Shown in pieces: positions 1-10,419 of a stretch of DNA of 64,000 nucleotides. The DNA comes from Sabellastarte sp. h YS-2021 (lineage: Eukaryota > Annelida > Polychaeta > Sabellida > Sabellidae). How positions within the stretch are numbered: the first letter of the stretch is position 1; every line of letters starts with the position of its first letter. The notes under the pieces were generated by a model. It saw only the letters and a program-made list of their open reading frames with translations, was not told the DNA's origin and did not search any database. Where the stretch lies: NCBI GenBank assembly GCA_964017235.1, contig OZ024936.1, positions 37,346,040 through 37,410,039 on the forward strand, written 5' to 3'. A program made the position numbers and the translations under genes.

Positions 1-789
1 TTTTGGCAAAAATTCGAAAATTCAAAATGGCCGCCATTTTTGGGGAGGGGAAAATTTTTGGAAAATTGCAAAGATTGCATTGGTTAGATACCCTGTGGGT
101 CGAAAATTTCGACGAAATCGCTCTATCTCGCACGGTTAAGGAGATAGAAGCAAATTTGTGTTTTGCAATTTTTGGCAAAAATTCGAAAATTCAAAATGGC
201 CGCCATTTTTGGGGAGGGGAAAATTTTTTGAAAATTGCAAAGATTACATTCCTTAGATACCCTGTGGGTCGAAAATTTCGACGAAATCGCTCTATCTCGC
301 ACGGTTAAGGAGATAGAAGCAAATTTGTGTTTTGCCATTTTTGGCAAAAATTCGAAAATTCAAAATGGCCGCCATTTTTGGGGAGGGGAAAATATTTTGA
401 AAATTGCGAAGATTGCATTGCTTAGATACCCTGTGCGTCGAAAATTTTGCCGAAATCGCTCTATCTCGCACGGTTAAGGAGATAGAAGCAAATTAGTGTT
501 TTGCCATTTTTGGCAAAAATTCGAAAATTCAAAATGGCCGCCATTTTTGGGGAGGGGAAAATTTTTGGAAAATTGCAAAGATTGCATTCCTTAGATCCCC
601 TGTGGATCGAAAATTTTGCCGAAATCGCTCTATCTCGCACGGTTAAGGAGATAGAAGCAAATTTGTGTTTTGCCATTTTTGGCAAAAATTCGAAAATTCA
701 AAATGGCCGCCATTTTTGGGGAGGGGAAATTTTTTTGAAAATTGCAAATATTACATTCCTTAGATACCCTGTGGGTCGAAAATTTCGAC

Positions 790-3700
790 GAAATCGCTCT
801 ATCTCGCACGGTTAAGGAGATAGAAGCAAATTTGTGTTTTGCCATTTTTGGCAAAAATTCGAAAATTCAAAATGGCCGCCATTTTTGGGGAGGGGAAAAT
901 TTTTGGAAAATTGCAAAGATTGCATTCCTTAGATACCCTGTGGGTCGAAAATTTCGACGAAATCGCTCTATCTCGCACGGTTAAGGAGATAGAAGCAAAT
1001 TTGTGTTTTGCCATTTTTGGCAAAAATTCGAAAATTCAAAATGGCCGCCATTTTTGGGGAGGGGAAAATTTTTTGAAAATTGCAAATATTACATTCCTTA
1101 GATACCCTGTGGGTCGAAAATTTCGACGAAATCGCTCTATCTCGCACGGTTAAGGAGATAGAAGCAAATTTGTGTTTTGCCATTTTTGGCAAAAATTCAA
1201 AAATTCAAAATGGCCGCCATTTTTGGGGAGGGGAAAATATTTTGAAAATTGCAAAGATTGCATTGGTTAGATACCCTGTGTGTCGAAAATTTTGCCGAAA
1301 TCGCTCTATCTCGCACGGTTAAGGAGATAGAAGCAAATTTGTGTTTTGCCATTTTTGGCAAAAATTCGAAAATTCAAAATGGCCGCCATTTTTGGGGAGG
1401 GGAAATTTTTTTGAAAATTGCAAATATTACATTCCTTAGATACCCTGTGGGTCGAAAATTTCGATGAAATCGCTCTATCTCGCACGGTTAAGGAGATAGA
1501 AGCAAATTTGTGTTTTGCCATTTTTGGCAAAAATTCGAAAATTCAAAATGGCCGCCATTTTTGGGGAGGGGAAAATTTTTGGAAAATTGCAAAGATTGCA
1601 TTCCTTAGATACCCTGTGGGTCGAAAATTTCGACGAAATCGCTCTATCTCGCACGGTTAAGGAGATAGAAGCAAATTTGTGTTTTGCCATTTTTGGCAAA
1701 AATTCGAAAATTCAAAATGGCCGCCATTTTTGGGGAGGGGAAAATATTTTGAAAATTGCAAAGATTGCATTGCTTAGATACCCTGTGCGTCTAAAATTTT
1801 GCCGAAATCGCTCTATCTCGCACGGTTAAGGAGATAGAAGCAAATTAGTGTTTTGCCATTTTTGGCAAAAATTCGAAAATTCAAAATGGCCGCCATTTTT
1901 GGGGAGGGGAAAATTTTTGGAAAATTGCAAAGATTGCATTCCTTAGATCCCCTGTGGGTCGAAAATTTTGCCGAAATCGCTCTATCTCGCACGGTTAAGG
2001 AGATAGAAGCAAATTTGTGTTTTGCCATTTTTGGCAAAAATTCGAAAATTCAAAATGGCCGCCATTTTTGGGGAGGGGAAATTTTTTTGAAAATTGCAAA
2101 TATTACATTCCTTAGATACCCTGTGGGTCGAAAATTTCGACGAAATCGCTCTATCTCGCACGGTTAAGGAGATAGAAGCAAATTTGTGTTTTGCCATTTT
2201 TGGCAAAAATTCGAAAATTCAAAATGGCCGCCATTTTTGGGGAGGGGAAAATTTTTTAGAAATTACCAAGAGTACAATGCTCAGATACCCTGTGGGTCGA
2301 AAATTTTGACGAAATCACTCTATCTGGCACGGTTAAGGAGATAGAAGCAAATTTGTGTTTTGCCATTTTTGGCAAAAATTCGAAAATTCAAAATGGCCGC
2401 CATTTTTGGGGAGGGGAAAATTTTTGGAAAATTGCAAAGATTGCATTCCTTAGATACCCTGTGGGTCGAAAATTTCGACGAAATCGCTCTATCTCGCATG
2501 GTTAAGGAGATAGAAGCAAATTTGTGTTTTGCCATTTTTGGCAAAAATTCGAAAATTCAAAATGGCCGCCATTTTTGGGGAGGGGAAAATTTTTTGAAAA
2601 TTGCAAATATTACATTCCTTAGATACCCTGTGGGTCGAAAATTTCGATGAAATCGCTCTATCTCGCACGGTCAAGGAGATAGAAGCAAATTTGTGTTTTG
2701 CCATTTTTGGCAAAAATTCGAAAATTCAAAATGGCCGCCATTTTTGGGGAGGGGAAAATTTTTGGAAAATTGCAAAGATTGCATTCCTTAGATACCCTGT
2801 GGGTCGAAAATTTCGACGAAATCGCTCTATCTCGCACGGTTAAGGAGATAGAAGCAAATTTGTGTTTTGCCATTTTTGGCAAAAATTCGAAAATTCAAAA
2901 TGGCCGCCATTTTTGGGGAGGGGAAAATTTTTTGAAAATTGCAAATATTACATTCCTTAGATACCCTGTGGGTCGAAAATTTCGACGAAATCGCTCTATC
3001 TCGCACGGTTAAGGAGATAGAAGCAAATTTGTGTTTTGCCATTTTTGGCAAAAATTCAAAAATTCAAAATGGCCGCCATTTTTGGGGAGGGGAAAATATT
3101 TTGAAAATTGCAAAGATTGCATTGGTTAGATACCCTGTGTGTCGAAAATTTTGCCGAAATCGCTCTATCTCGCACGGTTAAGGAGATAGAAGCAAATTTG
3201 TGTTTTGCCATTTTTGGCAAAAATTCGAAAATTCAAAATGGCCGCCATTTTTGGGGAGGGGAAATTTTTTTGAAAATTGCAAATATTACATTCCTTAGAT
3301 ACCCTGTGGGTCGAAAATTTCGATGAAATCGCTCTATCTCGCACGGTTAAGGAGATAGAAGCAAATTTGTGTTTTGCCATTTTTGGCAAAAATTCGAAAA
3401 TTCAAAATGGCCGCCATTTTTGGGGAGGGGAAAATTTTTGGAAAATTGCAAAGATTGCATTCCTTAGATACCCTGTGGGTCGAAAATTTCGACGAAATCG
3501 CTCTATCTCGCACGGTTAAGGAGATAGAAGCAAATTTGTGTTTTGCCATTTTTGGCAAAAATTCGAAAATTCAAAATGGCCGCCATTTTTGGGGAGGGGA
3601 AAATATTTTGAAAATTGCAAAGATTGCATTGCTTAGATACCCTGTGCGTCTAAAATTTTGCCGAAATCGCTCTATCTCGCACGGTTAAGGAGATAGAAGC

Positions 3701-4510
3701 AAATTAGTGTTTTGCCATTTTTGGCAAAAATTCGAAAATTCAAAATGGCCGCCATTTTTGGGGAGGGGAAAATTTTTGGAAAATTGCAAAGATTGCATTC
3801 CTTAGATCCCCTGTGGGTCGAAAATTTTGCCGAAATCGCTCTATCTCGCACGGTTAAGGAGATAGAAGCAAATTTGTGTTTTGCCATTTTTGGCAAAAAT
3901 TCGAAAATTCAAAATGGCCGCCATTTTTGGGGAGGGGAAATTTTTTTGAAAATTGCAAATATTACATTCCTTAGATACCCTGTGGGTCGAAAATTTCGAC
4001 GAAATCGCTCTATCTCGCACGGTTAAGGAGATAGAAGCAAATTTGTGTTTTGCCATTTTTGGCAAAAATTCGAAAATTCAAAATGGCCGCCATTTTTGGG
4101 GAGGGGAAAATTTTTTAGAAATTACCAAGAGTACAATGCTCAGATACCCTGTGGGTCGAAAATTTTGACGAAATCACTCTATCTGGCACGGTTAAGGAGA
4201 TAGAAGCAAATTTGTGTTTTGCCATTTTTGGCAAAAATTCGAAAATTCAAAATGGCCGCCATTTTTGGGGAGGGGAAAATTTTTGGAAAATTGCAAAGAT
4301 TGCATTCCTTAGATACCCTGTGGGTCGAAAATTTCGACGAAATCGCTCTATCTCGCATGGTTAAGGAGATAGAAGCAAATTTGTGTTTTGCCATTTTTGG
4401 CAAAAATTCGAAAATTCAAAATGGCCGCCATTTTTGGGGAGGGGAAAATTTTTTGAAAATTGCAAATATTACATTCCTTAGATACCCTGTGGGTCGAAAA
4501 TTTCGATGAA
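790..4510. repeat. Higher-order repeat: two copies of an 11-monomer (1859-bp) block
   Basis: Distinctive monomers recur exactly 1859 bp (11 x 169) apart. The unusual AGAAATTACCAAGAGTACAATG unit (split here as AGAAATTACC and AAGAGTACAATG) lies near 2258 and 4117. The unit with CAAAAATTCAAAAATTC lies near 1190 and 3049, and the CATGG variant lies near 2498 and 4357. The two copies differ at only a few bases, so this block duplicated recently. The edges are estimated from where variant bases stop matching, and are uncertain by about 100 bp. Confidence 0.85.
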
Positions 4511-4539
4511 ATCGCTCTATCTCGCACGGTTAAGGAGAT

Positions 4540-6600
4540 AGAAGCAAATTTGTGTTTTGCCATTTTTGGCAAAAATTCGAAAATTCAAAATGGCCGCCAT
4601 TTTTGGGGAGGGGAAAATATTTTGAAAATTGCAAAGATTGCATTGCTTAGATACCCTGTGCGTCGAAAATTTTGCCGAAATCGCTCTATCTCGCACGGTT
4701 AAGGAGATAGAAGCAAATTAGTGTTTTGCCATTTTTGGCAAAAATTCGAAAATTCAAAATGGCCGCCATTTTTGGGGAGGGGAAAATTTTTGGAAAATTG
4801 CAAAGATTGCATTCCTTAGATCCCCTGTGGGTCGAAAATTTTGCCGAAATCGCTCTATCTCGCACGGTTAAGGAGATAGAAGCAAATTTGTGTTTTGCCA
4901 TTTTTGGCAAAAATTCGAAAATTCAAAATGGCCGCCATTTTTGGGGAGGGGAAATTTTTTTGAAAATTGCAAATATTACATTCCTTAGATACCCTGTGGG
5001 TCGAAAATTTCGACGAAATCGCTCTATCTCGCACGGTTAAGGAGATAGAAGCAAATTTGTGTTTTGCCATTTTTGGCAAAAATTCGAAAATTCAAAATGG
5101 CCGCCATTTTTGGGGAGGGGAAAATTTTTGGAAAATTGCAAAGATTACATTCCTTAGATACCCTGTGGGTCGAAAATTTCGACGAAATCGCTCTATCTCG
5201 CACGGTTAAGGAGATAGAAGCAAATTTGTGTTTTGCCATTTTTGGCAAAAATTCGAAAATTCAAAATGGCCGCCATTTTTGGGGAGGGGAAAATATTTTG
5301 AAAATTGCAAAGATTGCATTGCTTAGATACCCTGTGCGTCGAAAATTTTGCCGAAATCGCTCTATCTCGCACGGTTAAGGAGATAGAAGCAAATTAGTGT
5401 TTTGCCATTTTTGGCAAAAATTCGAAAATTCAAAATGGCCGCCATTTTTGGGGAGGGGAAAATTTTTGGAAAATTGCAAAGATTGCATTCCTTAGATCCC
5501 CTGTGGGTCGAAAATTTTGCCGAAATCGCTCTATCTCGCACGGTTAAGGAGATAGAAGCAAATTTGTGTTTTGCCATTTTTGGCAAAAATTCGAAAATTC
5601 AAAATGGCCGCCATTTTTGGGGAGGGGAAATTTTTTTGAAAATTGCAAATATTACATTCCTTAGATACCCTGTGGGTCGAAAATTTCGACGAAATCGCTC
5701 TATCTCGCACGGTTAAGGAGATAGAAGCAAATTTGTGTTTTGCCATTTTTGGCAAAAATTCGAAAATTCAAAATGGCCGCCATTTTTGGGGAGGGGAAAA
5801 TTTTTGGAAAATTGCAAAGATTGCATTCCTTAGATACCCTGTGGGTCGAAAATTTCGACGAAATCGCTCTATCTCGCACGGTTAAGGAGATAGAAGCAAA
5901 TTTGTGTTTTGCCATTTTTGGCAAAAATTCGAAAATTCAAAATGGCCGCCATTTTTGGGGAGGGGAAAATATTTTGAAAATTGCAAAGATTGCATTGCTT
6001 AGATACCCTGTGCGTCTAAAATTTTGCCGAAATCGCTCTATCTCGCACGGTTAAGGAGATAGAAGCAAATTAGTGTTTTGCCATTTTTGGCAAAAATTCG
6101 AAAATTCAAAATGGCCGCCATTTTTGGGGAGGGGAAAATTTTTGGAAAATTGCAAAGATTGCATTCCTTAGATCCCCTGTGGATCGAAAATTTTGCCGAA
6201 ATCGCTCTATCTCGCACGGTTAAGGAGATAGAAGCAAATTTGTGTTTTGCCATTTTTGGCAAAAATTCGAAAATTCAAAATGGCCGCCATTTTTGGGGAG
6301 GGGAAAATTTTTTGAAAATTGCAAATATTACATTCCTTAGATACCCTGTGGGTCGAAAATTTCGACGAAATCGCTCTATCTCGCACGGTTAAGGAGATAG
6401 AAGCAAATTTGTGTTTTGCCATTTTTGGCAAAAATTCAAAATGGCCGCCATTTTTGGGGAGGGGAAAATATTTTGAAAATTGCAAAGATTGCATTGCTTA
6501 GATACCCTGTGTGTCGAAAATTTTGCCGAAATCGCTCTATCTCGCACGGTTAAGGAGATAGAAGCAAATTAGTGTTTTGCCATTTTTGGCAAAAATTCGA
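4540..6600. repeat. Four-monomer (676-bp) higher-order repeat
   Basis: Monomers with GCAAATTAGTGTTTTG and CTTAGATCCCCTGTG recur near 4718, 5394 and 6070, a spacing of 676 bp (4 x 169). This is a different higher-order period from the 11-monomer block to its left, so at least two amplification modes acted on the same monomer set. Confidence 0.75.
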
Positions 6601-7636
6601 AAATTCAAAATGGCCGCCATTTTTGGGGAGGGGAAAATTTTTGGAAAATTGCAAAGATTGCATTCCTTAGATCCCCTGTGGGTCGAAAATTTTGCCGAAA
6701 TCGCTCTAAAGATTGCATTGCTTAGATACCCTGTGTGTCGAAAATTTTGCCGAAATCGCTCTATCTCGCACGGTTAAGGAGATAGAAGCAAATTAGTGTT
6801 TTGCCATTTTTGGCAAAAATTCGAAAATTCAAAATGGCCGCCATTTTTGGGGAGGGGAAAATTTTTGGAAAATTGCAAAGATTGCATTCCTTAGATCCCC
6901 TGTGGGTCGAAAATTTCGACGAAATCGCTCTATCTCGCACGGTTAAGGAGATAGAAGCAAATTTGTGTTTTGCCATTTTTGGCAAAAATTCGAAAATTCA
7001 AAATGGCCGCCATTTTTGGGGAGGGGAAATTTTTTTGAAAATTGCAAATATTACATTCCTTAGATACCCTGTGGGTCGAAAATTTCGACGAAATCGCTCT
7101 ATCTCGCACGGTTAAGGAGATAGAAGCAAATTTGTGTTTTGCCATTTTTGGCAAAAATTCGAAAATTCAAAATGGCCGCCATTTTTGGGGAGGGGAAAAT
7201 TTTTTGAAAATTGCAAAGAGTACACTCCTCAGATACCCTGCGGGTCGAAAATTTTGCCGAAATCGCTCTATCTCGCACGGTTAAGGAGATAGAAGCAAAT
7301 TACTCAAAAGTAGTACTGAAAATACACAATGAAGTACCTAAATGGCTATTACTCATGTACTGACAAAGCTATCAGTCCCAAATGCAATACCAAGCGAGCT
7401 ATGGATATAACAATCTTGTATTCAAAATTGTAGTAAAATATCTTTAATTATTTTGGCTTAAATGCACGGAAACCAATGGGTACTGAAAATAGCTGTACTT
7501 AAGTATTACTCAGTAAGCAAAAGAGGTACAACAGCCAAAAGCAATCCCAAGCAAGCTACTGACCCAATAAGCCTGCATACCAAATTTGGTGACAATAGCT
7601 CTAATACTTTTCCTTTAAATGAGCGGAAACCATGCG

Positions 7637-7706
7637 TGACGCCGGACATCGGACGCCGGACGCCGGACATCGGACATCGGACAACGGACATCGGACATCG
7701 GACGGC
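7637..7706. repeat. 7-bp microsatellite GGACNNC, about 10 units
   Basis: Ten consecutive heptamers read GGACATC, GGACGCC, GGACAAC or GGACGGC. A two-unit version (GACGCCGGACGCCGG) sits at the equivalent place near 32755. A microsatellite placed after ~160-bp tandem repeats recalls bivalve pearl-type elements; that comparison is from memory of the family. Confidence 0.9.
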
Positions 7707-7727
7707 GAAAAAAGCAAAAATAATATA

Positions 7728-7748
7728 TCCACCCCCCAGGGGGGTGGA
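7728..7748. repeat. Perfect GC-rich palindrome near element end
   Basis: Arms TCCACCCCCC and GGGGGGTGGA are separated by a single A, giving a 10-bp perfect stem. It lies immediately inside the GGTGGACATAAT end. The 32.8-kb copy keeps only one arm (GTGGGGTGGA). It could be a terminal hairpin of a rolling-circle element, but no family assignment is secure. Confidence 0.85.
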
Positions 7749-7839
7749 CATAATAATGGGTAACCAAGGTTACCTTATAGCCTAAAGAGACACGTAATGT
7801 CTAGACGATTAATGAAGAATTCCATTCCTGTTTATTTAA

Positions 7840-8460
7840 GTATTAACCTTATAAATGGTCAATAATACAGGGAAGAAGGGATAAAATATATTATTTTATT
7901 TTATTTATATTTATAAACGTACTGTAAGAAACCCGCGTCTCTCAGCACATGCGGTCTAGACGTGACGTCATCACAGGGGTTTCCCCGAGGATTCCCCCAG
8001 TTAGAATCGTGCTTTACATCATATTTTAACCCTTAAAATGGACCAATAGAGTAAAAGAACGGGGGTAAACCCTTGCAAAATCTATTTAATTTGATTTCAA
8101 CAGGCATATATTCCTGTATAAAAACTACCAACGCGAGACGCGCATTACAAGAAAATGCTATCTCGACAATAAAACGGAAGTTGTTTCCGGAGATTTTACT
8201 CGGCCAGGACTCGTTTGTGTTACATTTATACACTTTTAAACCCTAAAAGGGGTCCAATAATGAAGCAGATAGGGCTTAAATATTTTGTTTTATTTTATTT
8301 TACTGACAGGCATATATAAATATCCTGTATTAGAAACCCCATAAACGAGTCGCCATTGCTTTACGTGAATCCGGAAGTGGACTTCAGTTGTAAAATATAG
8401 TAAAGATACTTATCTGAACTATGAAAAGGCATCCAATTGTGATTCTATGCAATAAAATAA
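7840..8460. repeat. Three diverged direct repeats of about 180-210 bp
   Basis: Related blocks start near 7845, 8027 and 8237, each with TTAACC(C)TTA-like sequence followed by GG(T/A)CCAATA and, further on, CCTGTA..AAA(C). The first unit also holds TGACGTCA beside GTCTAGACG, the motif pair of the family A DIRS terminal repeats. A TGCAATAAAA string at about 8448 resembles the DIRS terminus. It may be an old DIRS-terminal-repeat cluster, but divergence is too high to be sure. No gene is seen. Confidence 0.5.
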
Positions 8461-8548
8461 AGAAACTGGTGTAGTTTCCATATCCAACAATAAGTATATC
8501 CTTGTAAAAAAGAAATAATATTCCTTGCAAAATAAAGCATTGCTAATT

Positions 8549-8722
8549 CGCGTGGCCAACGAGAAAGTAGGGCGAGAGGTCAGAGGTTATCACGTGACGA
8601 CAACTAGCAGTGTATCCGGTGGCTAACAAGAACTGTCTTTTTTTCTAAGACGTTGGCCCCGGGTGTGGCAACCCGAGAACAGCATTAAGTCCCACATGGT
8701 AAGCTATTGTAGCGTAATAAAA
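8549..8722 (-). mobile_element. Solo DIRS terminal repeat, family G
   Basis: The segment matches the right-hand terminal repeat of the 9443-14761 element. Shared landmarks are GTGGCCAACGAGA-like sequence, AGACGTTGGCC, CCCGAGA.AGCATT, AAGCTATTGTAGCG and the terminal CGTAATAAAA. No internal coding sequence follows it. It is a fossil copy, clearly diverged from its sibling. Confidence 0.75.
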
Positions 8723-8729
8723 TATATCA

Positions 8730-9442
8730 ATTCCACAAGCACAAAACAAATGGGTAGAATACTATCCATTCATGGACAAGTTTAACTGGTCTAAAATCTA
8801 CCTACTTCCAGCTAAAGTGTCAAACAATTTAAAACTCCAAAGCCTACAGTTCAGCATCATACACAGATATACAACTTGTAATTATAATCTAAACCTATGG
8901 AATATAATAAAATCCCCAATGTGTCAAAGTTGTAACTTAATTGATTCAATTGAGCATTTTTTCTTTTATTGGGACTGTGTTCAAAGTTTGTTGAATGTTG
9001 TCAAAATTTTATCCAAAAAAGTTCTTAATTTACACTTTAATTGTACTGTCTTAGAAGTTCTCCTAGGTATTCCATGCCAAAGAAATACTGCCTTACACTT
9101 GTTGAATCTGATAATGTTATTGACAAAACAATTTATTTATCTGTCTAAAAAGAATGACAATCACCTATCAGAGTGCATATTTTGTAAAGTTTTATACAGC
9201 AGCTTAGAGACAGAATTATATCTATGTAAATTAAAAGGGAAAAATCATGAGTTTATAAGGTTAATAGAAAATATACTAGAATTTATAGAAAATAGATATT
9301 TGTAATAAGAGGTACAAGCAACTTGCTTCATGTGGTTTATTCATTGTGCTTCATGGTATTATAATGTTATCATTTTGTATAAGGTGGAATTGTGTATGAC
9401 TTCTACAATGTGACTCAAAAATAAAATAAAATAAAAAAAAAA
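8730..9442 (+). mobile_element. 5'-truncated LINE (L1/Tx1-like) 3' end
   Basis: An open frame for the last part of a LINE ORF2 is followed by a short 3' UTR and an A-rich tail made of AAAAT units and an A run (9417-9442). The 5' edge is not sharply defined. It lies just right of the solo terminal repeat, and its tail abuts the truncated left edge of the family G DIRS element at 9443. It is a typical 5'-truncated insertion of about 0.7 kb. Confidence 0.65.
8772..9305 (+). pseudogene. LINE ORF2 C-terminal fragment with CCHC region
   Basis: The frame encodes 177 residues and ends at a natural stop. About residues 25-75 read like the C-terminal zinc-binding region of L1/Tx1-type ORF2: a LQSLQFSIIHR helix, then CQSCN, then IEHFFFYWDC, giving a C-x2-C...H...C arrangement. 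The reverse transcriptase and endonuclease parts are absent. The apparent start is an internal methionine created by truncation. The rest is Leu/Lys-rich helix, as in those proteins. The assignment rests on motif recognition; the exact LINE clade is uncertain. Confidence 0.6.
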
Positions 9443-9489
9443 GTAATGATAGATACGAGACCTTACCATAACATCCTGAGGAGGTAACA

Positions 9490-10410
9490 AATACCTAGAC
9501 CCTGGGATTAGACTCCTGAAGACTTAGCTGCAGCGGATGAGCTTTCAAGTGACATGCTTGCATGATTTGGTCCACCGATACCCCGCTGTAAAAGGCCTTA
9601 GAGGCCGTAATGTCATGCGCTTTGACTTGGACCAATTCCAAGGTTTGTTGATCTGCTTGTTTGTAACAAAGTAGGATAGTTTGTTTTAGCCAAGAAGAGA
9701 GTGTAGCGAGTCTGATGTTGGAGGTATGACCTTTCTTGAAGAAGATAAAGAGAACGTTTGATCCAAATAGTACCTCAGGCCCTGCACCAGACACAAGGTC
9801 CTGTCTTCTTTGAATTGTATATCAACAATGGTAGTTAGAGCAGGAATAGTCACCGGAGACACACTTTGAGAACCTTCTCTTGCTAATTGGTTTTTGGCTA
9901 TGAAATCTGTAGAAGGGAACAAAGCAACCTTTTCCCATTGCCCTATTTGGCCTATGAATTTCGCTGTGGTGCTTGCCGGAGGCCAAAGCTAGCAAGAAAG
10001 CAGATTTGAGGGTAAGATGTTTGAGGAGTGTGTCTTTCATAGGCTCAAAGGGTGCTTTTGTGAGCTCATTAAGTACAACAGAAAGGTTCCACTTAGGAAG
10101 ATTCCTGGAACTTTTGGGACGATCCCGGTGAAAACTGGAGAGTAACCTGTTAAGGTCTGAACTTGGGAAATATGGAGCCCCACTGGGCCCAAGATGTCAA
10201 CAATGGCCGTCCTATAACCAGCAATGGTCGAAGGGCGCCTGTTTAGGTCTTGGTACAGGTACATGAAGAAGTCTGAGACTTGCTTTACAGAGAGAGTGGA
10301 GTAATCCACCGAATTTTCTCTGCACCATTTCTCAAATAGGGCCCACTTTGCCTTGTAGATGGTCCTTGTTGATGACCTCTGAGGGGAAGCAATTCTCTCT
10401 GCCACTTCTA
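9490..10410 (-). pseudogene. Tyrosine recombinase region of family G DIRS
   Basis: It encodes the start motif AERIASPQRSSTRTIYKAKW and the helix STIAGYRTAIVD, then later TLSSWLKQTILLCY and VQVKAHDI. These correspond in order to the recombinase of the complete element at 56171-62402. The C-terminal part is eroded near the LINE junction. It is a fossil. Confidence 0.8.
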
Positions 10411-10419
10411 CAGAGAAGC

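Larger units (their letters stand above)
1..7300. repeat. 169-bp satellite array, about 43 monomers
   Basis: Head-to-tail monomers of 169 bp fill this stretch. Landmarks such as ATGGCCGCCAT, TAGATACCCTGTG and CTCTATCTCGCACGGTTAAG recur at 169-bp steps. Each monomer carries two near-palindromes: TTTTGCC/GGCAAAA around ATTTT, and AAAATGGC/GCCATTTT around one base. Monomers differ mainly in the segment between GGGGAGGGG and the CTCTATCTC block. Because 169 is not a multiple of three, short open frames on both strands restart at every monomer and are by-products, not genes. One monomer near 6430 lacks about 9 bp and a shortened junction lies near 6700. The left end is outside the window. Confidence 0.97.
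7300..7760. mobile_element. Unique flank of the satellite-bearing element
   Basis: The satellite stops at about 7300 and continues into a non-tandem flank. It contains ACTCAAAAGTAG, AAAAGCAATCCCAAGCAAGC, CCTGCATACCAAATTTGGT, a run of GGAC heptamers and AAAAAGCAAAAATAAT, and ends GGTGGACATAAT. The same ordered landmarks follow the diverged satellite at 32400-32800, so satellite and flank behave as one mobile unit. No protein is recognised in it. Confidence 0.7.

Noticed and set aside
1-7300. Dozens of 70-104 residue open frames on both strands
   Set aside because: They repeat every 169 bp, exist in several frames and strands at once, and change frame at each monomer. They are by-products of a stop-poor satellite, not genes.
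7462-7785. 107-residue frame spanning the GGAC microsatellite
   Set aside because: It is a product of the heptamer repeat and flanking open sequence, with no domain.
8549-9442. The LINE as an insertion splitting one family G DIRS element
   Set aside because: The terminal repeat left of the LINE has the same orientation as the right-hand repeat of 9443-14761, whereas the element's own left repeat would be inverted. It is therefore a separate copy.
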